Source: Zonotrichia leucophrys gambelii
Taxonomy: Eukaryota > Chordata > Aves > Passeriformes > Passerellidae
Length of the DNA stretch: 64,000 nucleotides
Assembly (NCBI RefSeq): GCF_028769735.1
Contig: NC_088170.1
Coordinates: forward strand, 45,614,585-45,678,584
Direction: 5' to 3'
Position numbers and translations under genes: made by a program. Below, piece by piece: positions 26,830-41,236 of this stretch. The notes beneath the pieces are model-generated. The model worked only from the letters and a program-made list of their open reading frames with translations. It made no database searches and was not told where the DNA came from. How positions within the stretch are numbered: the stretch's first letter is position 1; each line of letters starts with the position of its first letter.

Positions 26830-29800
26830 CAAAACCAGAAAAAACACCCAAGCTTTTTGCAGGCATCTTACTATTTATAAAAGCATAATGCACTAAAAAT
26901 GAAATATGGACTTGTAGCAATAGTAATCTCAGCATCCTTTGCAAAGGGGAAAAACAAGCTTTATATCTACAGCACACACTGACACTGGCAACAAATGTGG
27001 GCCTTCCATAACAGGACACAAAAGGGCATGAATCAAAATAATGAAGTAATTAATGCATAATTAGGAGGCACATCAAATCTCCCAAAATTATTTTGTGTGA
27101 TATGATACAAAACCAGGATACCTGATCAATGCTGCCTCTGAGTTCACTCTTGGGAAAAGGCAGAGGAAGAAGTCCATCACAATACTGTCTTTACTCATTT
27201 TTTCAAGGTTTACTTTAAAACAGAGACTCCTTTTACTAGATAGAAATTATTTAAGAGTATTCAAGACTGAAGTTTTCTATTTATTTCTCAGAAAGCTTTT
27301 TCAGGGTCTTCAAACAAAATTACAGTATCTCTCAATTTGGCCAAGACATAATCACTAATTAGTTAGGTGATATATGCCATAAAGCACATGTTGCAACTAA
27401 GGTATCCCTCCTTTGTATGGTAATTGCAATATTAGCTAAAAATTTGGTTATTGTTGCTGTTGTTGTAGAAAAGGCACTTACACTATAACTTGAACCATCA
27501 CATAAACCACTGGACTTTCACTGCTGATATTCTCCTCTCCAAACTGATGGTACCTTTGACGAGTAAACCAACAGAAGGACTTAAATTAACTCTTCTCAAC
27601 CCTAGTAATTACACAGTGTCAAATTTCATTCCGTCACTATTCAGAAAACTGCTCTCAAATGAAATGGTTATTTAGTATTTATTTTTAACTTCAAAAGCAA
27701 TTTCTCTTTATTACAGTTTCTTCATTCCTCATTGGTTGAATGATTGGTTCACAAAGACATGCTTCAAAGGGAATTTGTGAAAAATTAGTTTTTCAAGGTG
27801 AAAGAGGAAGGGTCCTCAGTAGGTGTAATTCACATGAACAGTATACAATAAGCTAGGTCAAAAGAATAAACATGGTAGAGAGAGGGGGAGAGATATGACA
27901 TCATATGCTTAGTTAAAGAGCAAGCAAGGCTAGTTACATTTTGGGCTACAGGCAAATTTCCAGTAAGGTAAATCAGGGGATCAAAGCAGATCACTTGAAT
28001 ATCCATAGAGATATGGTCTGAGTCTAAGCTATAAATATATTAGTACTCATTGCTGTTTTATTTACTAGACTCAATGCACTGCAAGGAACAGATAAATGAA
28101 AACCAGGAGCTAAGTAGCAGTTATTTTATTAGTAGTTTTTAATTAAGAGTTCCAGAATTATTTATCACCTTTACAGCACTTTCCACCAAAGGATCAAATA
28201 TTTACATACAAGTGACTTACATACAAACTCACAAACAATTCAGTCATACTCACTTTGCCAAATGCAGGTACATAGGGGCCAGAATCTTTCAACACTACTA
28301 AGTATAAGGCACAGGCCAATCTTACAAAGCAGGACTCATACATAAGACATATTCTCACAAAGTAAACTCCTTAGTACTCAAAGGTATCTGCCTTAAAAGG
28401 CCAAAAGAGGAGGATGAAACCTTTAATAGAAACCTTAAAACCATTAGTCCAAAAGGTAATGTATCTAACAGCTGATATTTAGAATATATCTAAATAAGTG
28501 CTTACACACTTTTTGTATCACACAAACTTACATCAACTACATCTTACAGAGAAATACACCAGGTAGTTACAGTATTGCCCTAGTTGCACTATCCCAGTTG
28601 ACTCCTATTTTTTATGCATTTAAACAAAGGCATTGCCTTAGAATTCATTTGGATATTGCATAAGCTTTTTTAACTTAAAGCACTCTAAATGCATTTTTAA
28701 CAATACCTGACCTCATTTTGACATACAGAGTAGATATTCAATTCATACATTAGAATGGTGTTTGAGAAAAATACAACAGTATAGGCTTTTTTCTTCTCTC
28801 TCACAAAAAAAAAACACCTGACAAACGTGCAGACAATAATACTATTTTATTAGAAGAAAGCAAAGGAAAACAAGGGGACAACTATTCATTTACATCATCA
28901 CTATTGTCTATTAAAAAAAAGGATAAATCCTTCAGCAAGCCTCTCTATTGTAAATAACTATTGTATATTCTTCTCTATTGTAACTAATTGAGATTCCACA
29001 ACAAACAAGTATAGAAACAATACTACTTATTCCTCATGATATTTTAACTACTAGTAAGGTTTCCGGTCTAGGAAAATCAAAATACAGCTTCTGCAAAAGG
29101 AGTCAACAAATAGGGTCACAAGGATTTTTCATAAGAAACAAAATGTCACAGAGGTTTCTTCCTTCTAGTCTGAAGCATTATAACTTCTTTGCTCAAGTTT
29201 TTGGCATAAAAGCCTGCTACAAATAAGGCACACAGGTCTTAATTTAAACTGTGGTGCAGAAGCCACAAAACATTACTCTTTCCAATTATTAACTAATCTA
29301 ATGCTAAAAGCATGCAAATTGAGATCCCCAGCCATATGATGAAGCCTCATAGGACATGAGGTTCCATAAGTAGGAGAGTAAAAACATGCCCTTTTGCTAT
29401 AAATAATGATTAACTTGATAGTTGTTATGCTGCTAGTGAAGGTCACAACTTATTTGCTTGAAGCTTGGGGAACACAAAGAATATTCACATGAGCTTACAG
29501 GCTTAGGTACAGTAATCCTAATAATAAAGTTAGGAGAAACTGCCACAGAATAATTACAACTGCTATTATGCATAATGGAATAGAACATTCAATAATGTTT
29601 GCTGCAGAAACATGAGTGCTTCATCAGAGATCACTGCTCAGGTCACTTCCTACAATCCTTGGTGTTGAACTGTTTGCAATAGAACTTGCATATAAAGCTG
29701 CACATATGCTGTCATTCTCTATCCCACTTTAAAACAGTCCACTTGATATAGTGAATTTACAAATTTATATATCCACGAGGGGTTCCTTTTCCACATCTTT

Positions 29801-29974
29801 ATGTATGAAGAGTCTGTAATACTGGAAAAGCAATGAAACTCAATAAAAAAATAACATAAATCAATATCAAGCAGTCCATATGACAACAAACATTTTAAAG
29901 ACACTACAAGAAGTCACACAAAAAAATTCACAACAGTCAATTAAGAAATCTTACTACCAGTTATTTTTTTCACT

Positions 29975-30067
29975 TACATTTAATAATGTAAACAGATTAC
30001 AACTCTAGATTTAATATTGTACAATATTTACATTTAATATTGTAAACAGATTACAATTCTAGATTTA
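29975..30067. repeat. Tandem duplication, 54-base period
   Basis: The block starting 'catttaataatgtaaacag' and running into 'attacaactctagattta' recurs 54 bases downstream with two substitutions ('catttaatattgtaaacag', 'attacaattctagattta'). The second copy is partial (30029-30067). It looks like one recent replication-slippage duplication in intron 2. Confidence 0.85.
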
Positions 30068-33000
30068 CTACTAGAAACACACTAGTAATAGAATGTTAGA
30101 TGAGCATATCAATCTAAGCAACAAACTACCTCGTGTGATGATTAAAAATCTCAGGAAATTTGGAAATAAAAGAGAAGGTAATGAAACTATTAAACTGTTA
30201 AAATTATAAACTGCAATAGCTCACACTTATTCTCTATAGGTTAGAGTTAATACACATATACACTGAAGTCAGCATAAGTGAAATTATGACAGGAGGCTGA
30301 AAGCACTGAAAAATACAAAATCAGCTGGAGACAACTGAATGCATGAAGTCTTTCTTAATTGGTTGGGTCAGAAAATTTTAATTTTCATTAGAAGCTTTAT
30401 TCATATGCTTGCCAGGGTGTCAAAAAGTGTTCCTATTATCAGTACTGTGAAGCAGCAGTAAGGCTGGTCCAGAACAAATGGAGAAAGTGTAGGGGGAGAG
30501 AAAGCACACAGCAGAGAACAAGAGTAGAAGAGCAAGCATGACACATAGAAATTTATTTCTTGCTTCTTATCAAAGCTTTTAATTTCAGGCTCATCAGGAG
30601 CCAGAATTATGAGTATACAAAGGCAGCTAGACAATTTAGAGGTCTATTACAAACAGATTCTTGAGAATCTTACCATGGTATCAAATTGAGACAATAAGGT
30701 ATGACTGGAAGCATGTGATTGAAGGATACAATCTGACTTCAAACCGACTAAACCTCAGTCTTCCTCACACCTATGGCTTTAAGATATGTTTGACATAGAT
30801 CACTCTCCAAAGAACACAGTTAACAGAGAGAATTGCAACATGACCAGTGCTCCCTCAAGCTACTATTAAGGAGAGAGATACATTCCTTATAATTGTGTCC
30901 CTGTCAGACTTGCTTAGATGTCTAATAAATCTTGGCAAGGAAATTAGTATCTTATTAAAAGCACTAGGATTTTTTTTTCAATCTGAAAAATGGCTATATC
31001 CATAGAAGTTTAAAACAAACCTCTATTTCAGTTCTGTTTCAGAATACAACCAGAGAGTTTTACAAACACTGAAGCGCCAGTAAAATTATAAATGTCAGCT
31101 TTCAAGCTATCCATTTTTCAGTCAACAGAGGGAATGTTTAGTTAACAGATACAGCAAGGGAAAAGCTCCAATTTTAATAATCCAGTGAATATATATTGCT
31201 TTCCCTTTGTCAGATTGAATAAATCTAAGAAAATGACTAGTGTTCTTCGAATCTTCCATGGATAAACCACAGTCAACTATGTGCTCTTCAAGTGAGTAGC
31301 AAAGCAACACTCCAAAACAATACCAGAGCACTCTCAAACACTTGGGACTGACTTCAAAGAAAACATAAAACTGAGGTACTAACCAGAAGCACAACAGACT
31401 TATGGAGAGGGAAATGTAAGAAATTTCTATCCAGCTACTGAAGCAAAACTATTGCACAATAATGGATGTCAAACAGAACACTACATCAGAGGCAGAAAAA
31501 GATGAAACAATAAATGGCAAAGTGGTGTGCTAAAAAAAACATTTAAACATTTAAATGCTCAGGTCACACCTGCTAATAGCAAAAAAAAAAAATCCAAAAA
31601 ACAGAAACAAACAAAAGCAGAAAGCCAAAACAAAAAATCCAACATGAATTTGCATCTTAAAACATTCCATGTGGCTCTAGACCTGCAACAGAGGCAAAAA
31701 ATGGGAAGATGGAAAACAGAGGAGTTGTACTCATCTGGCTAATTTTGTACTTCTCCAGATGCTGTGCTATATATTTGAAGTCCTCCTGCCTGAAGATAGC
31801 AAAAAGATAACAGAACAGTTTTTTTCACAGTCTTCCCTTCCTCTCCTTTTTAGTGTGAATTTCTGGCTCTTCAACTGCAAGCCCTCAGATCGTCCTCACT
31901 TTTACTTGTCATCAATGATATTTAGAAAAACATCTGTGAAAAGGGCAATAATAACTTAGGCTACACCTAGCTTTTGGCCTTGGATTGTAGAATTACTGGA
32001 GTAACACAATTTTATTTCCATCACTGTTCTTGATGTGAGAGCTGCCTGCTGAGGTTTCTGGACAGAGTTTAAACATCAGATTAGAAACTGCCACAAAAGA
32101 CACAATGCCACCTTGCCATTCCCTCCTCCCCTCCACATACTCTTTAGAACATTAAACATAAATCAGCCAAGTGCAGGATCAAGCCTAAGTTTTCTAGCCC
32201 ATGCATAAATTCTGCATAATTGAAACACCAGCAGCTGGTCTTGATTGCTGTGAAATCTCTCTTCAAGGTTCTGAGCTTATTAAGACAATCAGAAAAGAGA
32301 GCTTGACATCCAAAAATCAAATCCTTACTCTACTAATTGGAATGTTGCAACATTGGAACAAAATACATCATTGTTATCAGTGGTGATGCATACCAAAGTG
32401 CAGTGCATATGATTTAAAATGCAAAGTAATAACATGGAAATTTTCTATCTACGTTAAAATATAGCTTTTTCAAGATCAAATAAACGGTGAAAAAAATAGT
32501 ATTCATGAGTATTTATCATCTAAATGTTAGGCATTATATTTACTTGCTTATGCTGTATAAGCATTCAATATAACCAAAGTAAAAACAGTGAACTGATGCC
32601 TATTTCATGATAAAGAGAAGCAATGACAGTAGGTTCATGCCACTTTCAGTATTCTTCCCTGCAATTGTGCATTATGTGTTCAATAGTAAGAACAAGTATA
32701 GCAAGAAACAGTTTTACCATACAGTTACTATAATGTAGCTACTAAAAATTAATAAAGCCTCTTTGTGAGTCATCAATTCAATCCCAAGCAACAAAATATT
32801 TTGCTCCAAATATTTCTAAATGTCTAGGAAGATATCAAAACAATCTATCTTTATCACTACTTCTCCATATATTTTCTTTTTACTGACACAGAATTTTGGG
32901 AAGTTTTGTTCTCAAAATCTTTTTTTTCACATCATAAAACATTTAACAAAGTAGAAATTAAACTATTCCATACCAGAACATCATGTAATAACAATTGAGA

Positions 33001-33081
33001 AAAAGATTTTTTTCGCCTTGCTATTATCAGTGGAGAGCAACCTTTTAATTTCCTGAAAGACCAAGATATTTCCAGCAATAC

Positions 33082-33219
33082 CTGCATTGATGCTCCTTCC
33101 ACCCTTGCGACACAGGCAACTCTATCCAGAAAAGTCACAGTTACAGGAACGGCAACAAAGAAACCTTTAAAAAAGGCTTTAATGTATCTCCTCCCCAACC
33201 TCTGAGCCTGTGCCATAGT
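33082..33219 (-). CDS. IMMP2L: IMMP2L coding exon 2 with start codon (residues 1-45)
   Basis: A 138-base minus-strand exon. The acceptor is tttttcag at 33227-33220, the ATG is at 33216-33214 only three bases into the exon, with A at -3 and G at +4, and the donor is CAG|GTATTG at 33082/33081. Translation starts [20 protein letters not shown] and ends VEGASMQ, 45 residues, matching the known N terminus of IMMP2L in length and motifs. Residues about 11-31 form the hydrophobic N-terminal segment that anchors the peptidase in the inner mitochondrial membrane. Ser43 in the EGASM box is the catalytic nucleophile of the Ser/Lys dyad in this family; the partner lysine (residue 91 in the human protein) must lie in an exon left of the window. 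The frame continues without interruption into exon 3 in phase 0. Open reading beyond 33082 is intron. Confidence 0.96.
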
Positions 33220-34980
33220 CTGAAAAACATGAAGGAAAGAAAAAAGTCATTCTAGAAAAAATTTGAAGTAACATCAACATGTTGCAATTTAACACAGAAT
33301 AATTAAGAATAAATTTATTATCTGTTAGAGGTTCACAATATTCAGAGTGAAAAAAAAGAATATGTACATGAGAATGGAAAAAACCCCAAACCAACAAACC
33401 AGAAATCTTAATCAGATTTTAAATGTCTATTCTACAGAACAGAGCTTGATACTTCACATTTACTCTTTAGCTAATCTGAACATTTCTCACAATCCTGTGC
33501 CAGCAGAAGAACTTGATAAAAATTATTCAAGGTGGAAGGTAAGCAAGAAGCAAAGTGATGCAAGCAGACAAAATTCAATAATGCATTTTGGAAGAAAGAA
33601 GCATTGCAAATAATTTTCTCTCCACACACTGGTATTTATTCATTTTTCACCCCCAAAGGTGGATTGTGTTAAGCAAAGGAAAGCTATTTGCAACACATCA
33701 CCTTTTCTTTAATAAATATTTCCACAAATGAAAATGCACAAATGCATCATTTCCACACTGGTGGTACTGCAAACATAAAATCAATTCAAATTGTCACACA
33801 TATCATAGGGACACACCATAACATGATGACTCCTTGTTCACCACTCCATCACAAGGTTAAAAGCATGCTGGCAGACTAGGCAGCTATGTAATGACACATG
33901 GGATGATTCCACTCCAGCTCCATGTATTATACTACCTCTCAACTCTTTTATTTAGCCCTGAACATGCTTGGAAAATACCTACAAAGTGTACTGAGACACC
34001 AGCTGTTTGTTTGTATTAGTTTGTATTGCTGAAAAGCAAGCTGAATATCCAGGTACTGCTGCATAGACCCAAGCGTAATTTACATAACTGCAGTTGGATT
34101 ATAAGAAATGCTGTCTTTCACCTATTGGCAACTCCCTTTTAAACTGCTGCTTGTGTTTATATCCAAGAATATAGTTATTTTTCAATTAAAGTAATGAAAA
34201 GTATAAATATATACGGTTTCATTCAATCCCCTTACAAAGTACTTAAAATTTCACAATATAATCCTTTTTTCTTTGTTGCATTTTCAGAAACATGGAAGTG
34301 ATTAACTATTTGTATGCAGAATATAAACTGATATCGCTCTGATGAAATAGTACTGAAGGTAGTATTTCTGTCACAGATAGAGCGTCTTAATTCCAAACAA
34401 CCATAAAACCTAAAAAATTCAGTTCTACAAAACAAGCCATCTGCATATTCATCACTAGAATTCTTTATAGATATTAACAGCTTTGCAATGACAAGATCTG
34501 TCTTCTGAGACTATTACTTGTGACATTCACCTTCAAAAGGTTTTAATTTTTTTTTTAAGTGGAAATATTTAATCATCTGTAACTTGCTCACAAGTTTAAA
34601 TTTTCACACTGCTTGTAATTCAGTCATTTTCTTTCTGAACATTTCATGAAAACATTTTCAATTCGCATCAACCACTTATACAAGTAATTTGTAATAGGTT
34701 GTGAAACAGAACAAAGCCCTCAACATTTCAAGACAAAAGCTATAAGGATTTACTCTCAGCTTATCATTTAAAATCTGATTATTAGATTCAATCCACCAAA
34801 AGAGACTATTGCCTCAATCAGTAAAGCTTTACCTTTGGAAAATATGCCACTTTAAATACAATCTCTAAAAATCAGATTTTTACTACATTATCAATGCAGT
34901 CAAAAAATCTTTTGACTACATTATTGCCTACACCTTAATACTCTTCTCTCAACCTATTTACTTTGAACTTTGCATCTTGA

Positions 34981-35066
34981 GTTTTGTGGCTGGAACTCTA
35001 CTTCTCTGCTATGAGGTCTGGCATCTCAGACCTCCTCTGCTCTAATAGCAATGCCAGCCACAAAAC
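34981..35066. repeat. Nested inverted repeat (86-base foldback)
   Basis: Perfect 13-base outer arms, gttttgtggctgg at 34981-34993 and ccagccacaaaac at 35054-35066, enclose perfect 5-base middle arms (gctat 35008-35012, atagc 35045-35049) and perfect 8-base inner arms (gaggtctg 35013-35020, cagacctc 35027-35034) around a 6-base loop. Each half is 40 bases. This could be a remnant of a palindromic transposon or a structured intronic RNA; no family is recognised. Confidence 0.7.
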
Positions 35067-37737
35067 CCCACTTCGAGACCTTACACACAAATATATTCAC
35101 CATGTTCTCTAGAGGAACTTGAGCAGGAAAACATTGTCTGACACATGTATCACAATATGGCTGATTTAAGAATCAGAAATCAAACAACTTCTCTTAAAGT
35201 TCCTCAAACAACTTTTTCATTAATAATGAAACATGAATATTCATCCCATCCTGTCTACTGAATCCATGCACAGATATTGTTAGAAACTTCCTGCAGAAGC
35301 CCCATGCTAGTATCTACAGAAAAATCCAGAATCTGAAGAGAAGTAATTGGCCAGACAATCCACAGGAGACCCACCATATGCTTCCTAGAACTACAAGCTA
35401 ATTAATAGCGACAGAGAATCTAGCAGTCAGGTTACAACTGCTAAGACAAAATGCTTCATTCTCAGTACATCACTTGGACAAGGCAACACCAGCAGTATTA
35501 AGCAGCTGTGGACAACAGTGGGAATTAAAGTCTTACTTTTGTGGGTTTAAACACATGTAGGATTACATGGCACAATATAAAAAAACATGAGGGGAAAAGC
35601 ACCAACAGCACCCCTACAAGCAATCAATTTGCAAAGCCACCAAAACCAACAACTTATGTGCTCAAGGACTTCTCTACTTGTCCCAAATTTTTCCCTCTTG
35701 GTAAGAGATCAAATCATTGGTTTCGTCTTCCCTGTACACCAAAATGATGAGTCCTTCATTTATAATGATGAGCTACATTCTGAACTTTTCCTGGTTCCCC
35801 ACCTCCCACAGCAAAGGACAGCTTTTCCCCATAACACAAACTGAGCTGCTCAGCAGAAGCCTTTCTTCCTAAAAGACAGCAAACATTTGCACACACATTC
35901 CAAACAATTTGAGAAGAATTATTTAAAAACAATCCATCGACAACCTTAAATCCTTTCATACAGCGAAACATTTTCAACACATAGCTAAATTACTACATGT
36001 CAGTATCTGACTTAACAGTGCTCACATTTTTGCCAGGTCTGCTTCATAAACTTTCCCCTCTAAAAAGCACAAATGAGTAAATAATACACATGCAGACTTC
36101 CCATGCAACTGTTGACAAAATAGTTCACCACCCAAGTGCCAGTAAATGGGAAGTTTCCCCTCACTCTTTCCATACAAGGAGCTCCAAGTTGTCTTGCACT
36201 GCCACAGGGGAAGGGCAGCAGAAAGGCAATTTGCAGCATTACCTTCTACCAGTAACTGGACATGTGAATGGATAATCCTCAACTGATAAATACTGCTGGA
36301 TTAAAATGTTCAGTGTTATTTTTTCTTAAACTTTGATGGTCGTAGGAGAAAAGAAGGGGAAAAAGTAATGATAAGCATTTACTGCACTCACAAGAGAGAA
36401 TTTAGGGCAGTAAAGGGTAGACACAAAAATTACTCTTAAAAGAAAAATTCTGGTTGGAGTTTTTTTTATAAAGAAAACATAAGATAGTCATCATTCTTGA
36501 AAATAATATTCTGCTCTTAGAGATTTCTAAAACATCTGTAGATTTTAAAAGCATCATATTTCTGGAGTGAAATTGTGAAATACGGTGCAGTGTCAGATTT
36601 ACTATGACAGGTTTAAATGCATGTCAGTGAGTTAAGCCAAGTATTGTTTACTGAAAAAAATAATTTCCCTACCACATATTTTTGGATCTCTGACCAATTT
36701 GACAGCTTGAATAAGATCAACAAACCACAACACTTAAAATATGTGGGGGAAAAAAAAGAAGAAACCTAACCAAATACAAAAAAACTCAATAAAATACTTT
36801 AGAGATGCATACACTTTTCAGCACCTCTACATTACACTTGGTTTAGAGAAAGAAAAAACCCCACAGAATAACTCAGTAGAAGTGACAAACTTCAAACCAA
36901 CAACCTTGAAGACTTGTTTGAAATGGAAACACGGACAAGAAAAATCCAAGATCAAAAATGCTAGCATATAGCAGGTCAAAGCATTAAGAATTTCACATTG
37001 TGCAGCTCAGAGATTAAGGCAGATGGAGCACAGCATTATCCGGACTGAAGTATTTGGTGCACAAAAGGTCCAGGGATTATAATGAGCCCCTCATGGGTAC
37101 TACAACATATGGAGCAGAGATGCTATTTAGATAGCTCTCTATGTATAAAATGTTTATTTTTTTCTTACACTTGCCTGCACATTAGAAGACACTGTTTATC
37201 ACACAGCCTGCAGAAAATCATCAAGTAATTCAGAAAGCCCCAGGTTACAATATATTTGCAAACCTAGGTACTTAAAAATTACCCACAGAAGTATGATAGG
37301 AAAAATAGCTGTAAAAACAAGGCATTAGCAGTCATCTGCAAAGGAAACAGAATGGCCCCTGATGTGCTTCTACAAGAAGACGTGAGGGAACAGGAAGGAG
37401 GGAATTACAACCTATATGCAAAGCAACTACCCCATCAAGACTGCTACATTTGTGTGAAATTATCTATTTGATCTTGTTCAGGAATTAGTAACTATATGAT
37501 ATATAGTTCAAGAATCCATTGAAACAACCAACTTCTCTGCCAATCAAAATATGCGTCTTTAAATAAATCAATTGCACCACACTAGAATTCAGGAGATATG
37601 GTTTGAAAATAAAAAAGACTTTCAAAACAAAAAACTTCACAACACATGAATAAGCCCAATTTTGTTGTGTCCTATAAAACATAAAACTGAGGACAAAAAC
37701 TTTTGTTTTAAGACTGGTCTAATTTGAATATGAGGTT

Positions 37738-37788
37738 ATACCTGGCTTAACCAGGTATATTAACCATGGTTAATCATAATTAACCATG
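37738..37788. repeat. Cluster of two adjacent palindromes
   Basis: The first is atacctgg / ccaggtat with a 5-base spacer (37738-37758). The second is catggttaat / attaaccatg with a 4-base spacer (37765-37788), overlapped by the perfect 14-base palindrome ttaaccatggttaa (37760-37773). The TTAAC/GTTAA half-sites resemble HNF1-type half-sites, but the spacing does not fit the canonical GTTAATNATTAAC. Confidence 0.75.
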
Positions 37789-40700
37789 ATTAACAGGATA
37801 CCACTCAGTATAAGAATTTGTGTGACCTTTTTACACACTCTTTTTCTACAATCTTTCATGATACAAGGCCAGAGTTAAATACTGCCATGCAGACTGAGCC
37901 TAATTTCCCATTTTAGTTTCACATTTCCGTAATTTTTATATTATAGTGATTACTGTAAGGGTACAAGTATGCAGAGTTTTTAGTAGGCTTATTTAACTCA
38001 TATATATTTACCCAAGTACAGGCTTGGACACGATGGTGATGAACGCCACAGAAGAATCAAAATAGACTAGCCCATAAGTTTTCAGTTAGAATAATCAATA
38101 TAGATCAGTGCATTTAAGTTTTCATATAAAAATCCTATCTAATTCCAGAAGAAGCTCTCATTTATCCTTCAATAAAGCCAACTCTATCCTGGTATTATTC
38201 CACTATAGTGGTAACATGCCTATTCAATTAATGAATTTATATTCTGCACAGGTTTTACTCATCCTACTCCTCCATCATATTACTCTCTCTCTATCCCCTA
38301 GCACACAGACATGAAAGAACGCCCCTCTATTTTGAGTTTGGAAATATCTCAGGTCATGGAAACAACTTTTGTGTCACTAAAGAAGAAAATCATAACCTAA
38401 TCTGCAGTTTCAGCAACTGCACATGTATGCTCTGCTGTTCTTTTTTCTTTTCTCTAAATTACTCTTTTTGTTCTGACACCCAGATGTTTTGCTTGTTCCA
38501 AATACAAAACAGCAGATTTTGTTAGTTTCAACTCCATTTTGTACCATTTTCTTATGCCTTTGCTTGAATTTAAGCAATTACAATTTTCATGTAATAGCTC
38601 CCAGCCCTATGAAATATGTAGAATTTTTTCCAGTATACCACACTAAAGAAAAACAACAATAAAAATCCACTTTTCTAATCTTCTCAGTGCTGTAACATAC
38701 AGAGAAGTTCCCAGAAGCAGACAAAACCAGATCAACCATAATGAGCTTTCAGCTCACAAACCAAATAGAAAAGCTTAAAGCACAACAATCATGAACATAA
38801 TCAGCCATAGATTTATTGCTGAGGGAAAAAAGTCAGTCTAATGTGGAACTGATTCTTCTTTTAATACAATATTACTATATCCCATCACTGGGATCTATGT
38901 CATGTCAAAGGCTTAGTTGATGTGTTGGTTTTAACTGGAAAGAAATTCATATTGCTTATTCTTAGAAATTAATTTTGTGTTTCAAGTACACAGATTTTAC
39001 CCTAATGGACAATCTTGTACTTCCAAACAGAACATTTTACTGTTCAAATATAAGCAAAACTAGAAGAAAACACAGCTGGAGATCAAAGTTAGTCTCAGCA
39101 ATCAAATTAACAACTAGCTTAGAATGGCAAGTAATCAGCCATCCCTTAGCTCTGACAAGTTATTCAGGATTCCATTTTATACACACAAGCATCAAGGATA
39201 CAAATTACAATTAAAAACATTAGTAATTGTTACAAATCAGATTTTTTCCCAGCACTTCAGATGTAATGAAATATCTTCCAAGTGCTAGCATGCAGGTAGC
39301 TGGCAGAGTACCAGTCCTTCTAACATAAAAGTTACAATATTTGGGTTTATTCATGTTCCTGCACCTTCAAAGAAACTAAAGATCATTAATATACACTGTA
39401 GATATAGGAAAGTACTAAATGACATTAATTTTTGGAACTCACTTAAGAGAGCAACAGAACACATGTTCAGCTTCTTTCAACTGAAAGTTCTGTGTTGCTT
39501 TCAGCCTAAGGATTCAATGCCTAAGTTAACTGTTTAAATTAAAGTGTCCTTTGCAAATAACTACCAGCTGCTGCTATGTTTTGCTCTCAAGTAGACTGCA
39601 TAAATGAAGAGTTGCTTTGAAACTTACCAAATTTGTAAATTATATTTACAGTAAACAATAGCATAACCTTTGAATTTCAATGAATTTGTGCATTCATCTA
39701 GTCAGCTTTCTGGGTTCTTTCAAGCACCATTGAACTGTGATGTTAGTTGTGGTTATCCAGAACCAAATTCAGGCAAAAACAAAGACAGCAAAAAAAGGAA
39801 ATATTCATTTTTCACTAAAATATATAGCTTCAAGTATTCAGATAACATTCAATGAACAGCCTAAAAGTAAGAATAACAGCACTCAGCTTCAAGCATTAAC
39901 ATCATCAGAAACAAATTCTTCTAAATCATTTTGCTTTTGGATTAAGAAGAAGTTTCATATGGAACAGGGAAGGTTCTTCTAGCCTAATAGAAAGTCAAAT
40001 GAATACAAAACCAAATTAATAGAAGAAAGAAGAGTCTCAGCTATGAATCTTTAAAGCATGCCAGTACACAATGAGTATACGAGAACAGAATAATGACTGA
40101 AAATAATATTTATTATGGTATGAAAAAATGATGCCAAGAGAAAGAATAGAAAATTATTTTACTATTTGAAAGGTATTTTCCATTTTCAGCATACTTCACA
40201 AAAATAACAAGTTCTCCCACAACTACTGTAAAAGCAGCTTTGTGTATCCTTGTTCAAAGCAGGGAAATTGGGACTGACTCCTCGACAGAGCATTCCCATG
40301 AAAACCAGCAGTAAAACCCAATGAACCGACTACTTACCACCTACTGTCTGGGGAATAGTAATAAACTAGATGTACAAACTAATACGGAAAATCATGCCTT
40401 CAAAAATAATTGCCTTCATTTTAACAACTCATGTTTTATCCTTGAACTCTAGAGGTCACTGTGGGAGGTGTTAAGAGCAGACCTAGTGTATTTCATCATT
40501 CCCCACCATATTGATTTTGAGTCTAGGATTCTTGATAACTTAAACTGCTGTGTAAGTTTCTCAGGTCCCAAGAATAAGCAAAACAGCTTAACAAGCATAA
40601 GGATATGGATTTCCAGAAACAGATTAAATCTCTGGCACCCTAGTCTTACAACTGTGACTGTGAAACCATTTGTATCTTCAAATTATTGCTAGCTTGCTTA

Positions 40701-41220
40701 AAATACTATTTTCAGGGATCTGGATATCACCCACTACTATAATATGTGTATAGTTATTTACCACTGGTTCCAGGAGAAAATTTATTTTGGTAACATCATA
40801 CAAGTTAAATAAAAGAACATGTAATTTTAAAAGTAAATTAAATGAAAGACTCCTGAAAATCTTCCGAATACAGTAGTTAAAAATGTTGAGTTTTTTTACA
40901 AAATGCATATGTATTCAGTTACAAAGCTGCATATTGGAAAAAGAAAGTCTAATTCTGAAGTTTTCTAGACGAATTATTTCACTTAACCTGAAAATCCTCA
41001 AGAAGTCTGTCTTCCTAATATATTTTGTTGACAATTTTGATTTTCTTCCTAGATGAACAGTGAACAAGTATGTGTGGCATCTGCTTTTAGGGGAGAAAAA
41101 GAAAATTAAAACGTAGTGGTACAAGAAAATTATTTAGAGAGATATGTAAAGCAGCTTTGCCTATTCTGGTCTCTTGGTGTGCTCAATGAATTCCAGTTCC
41201 ACAGAACCAGAATGGTAATT

Positions 41221-41236
41221 AAAAAAAAAAAAAAAA
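41221..41236. repeat. Poly(A) run, 16 bases
   Basis: Homopolymer A tract in intron 1, about 450 bases from the CpG island. No retroposon body was recognised beside it. Confidence 0.8.

Larger units (their letters stand above)
26120..33081 (-). other. IMMP2L: IMMP2L intron 2
   Basis: A 7.0 kb intron between exon 2 (donor GTATTG at 33081-33076) and exon 3, phase 0. It contains an LTR-like segment at about 26390-26720, a poly(A) run at 26813-26829 and a 54-base-period tandem duplication at 29975-30067. The rest is AT-rich with nothing recognised; minus-strand open frames near 30401-30634 and 31122-31394 look like chance. Confidence 0.85.
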
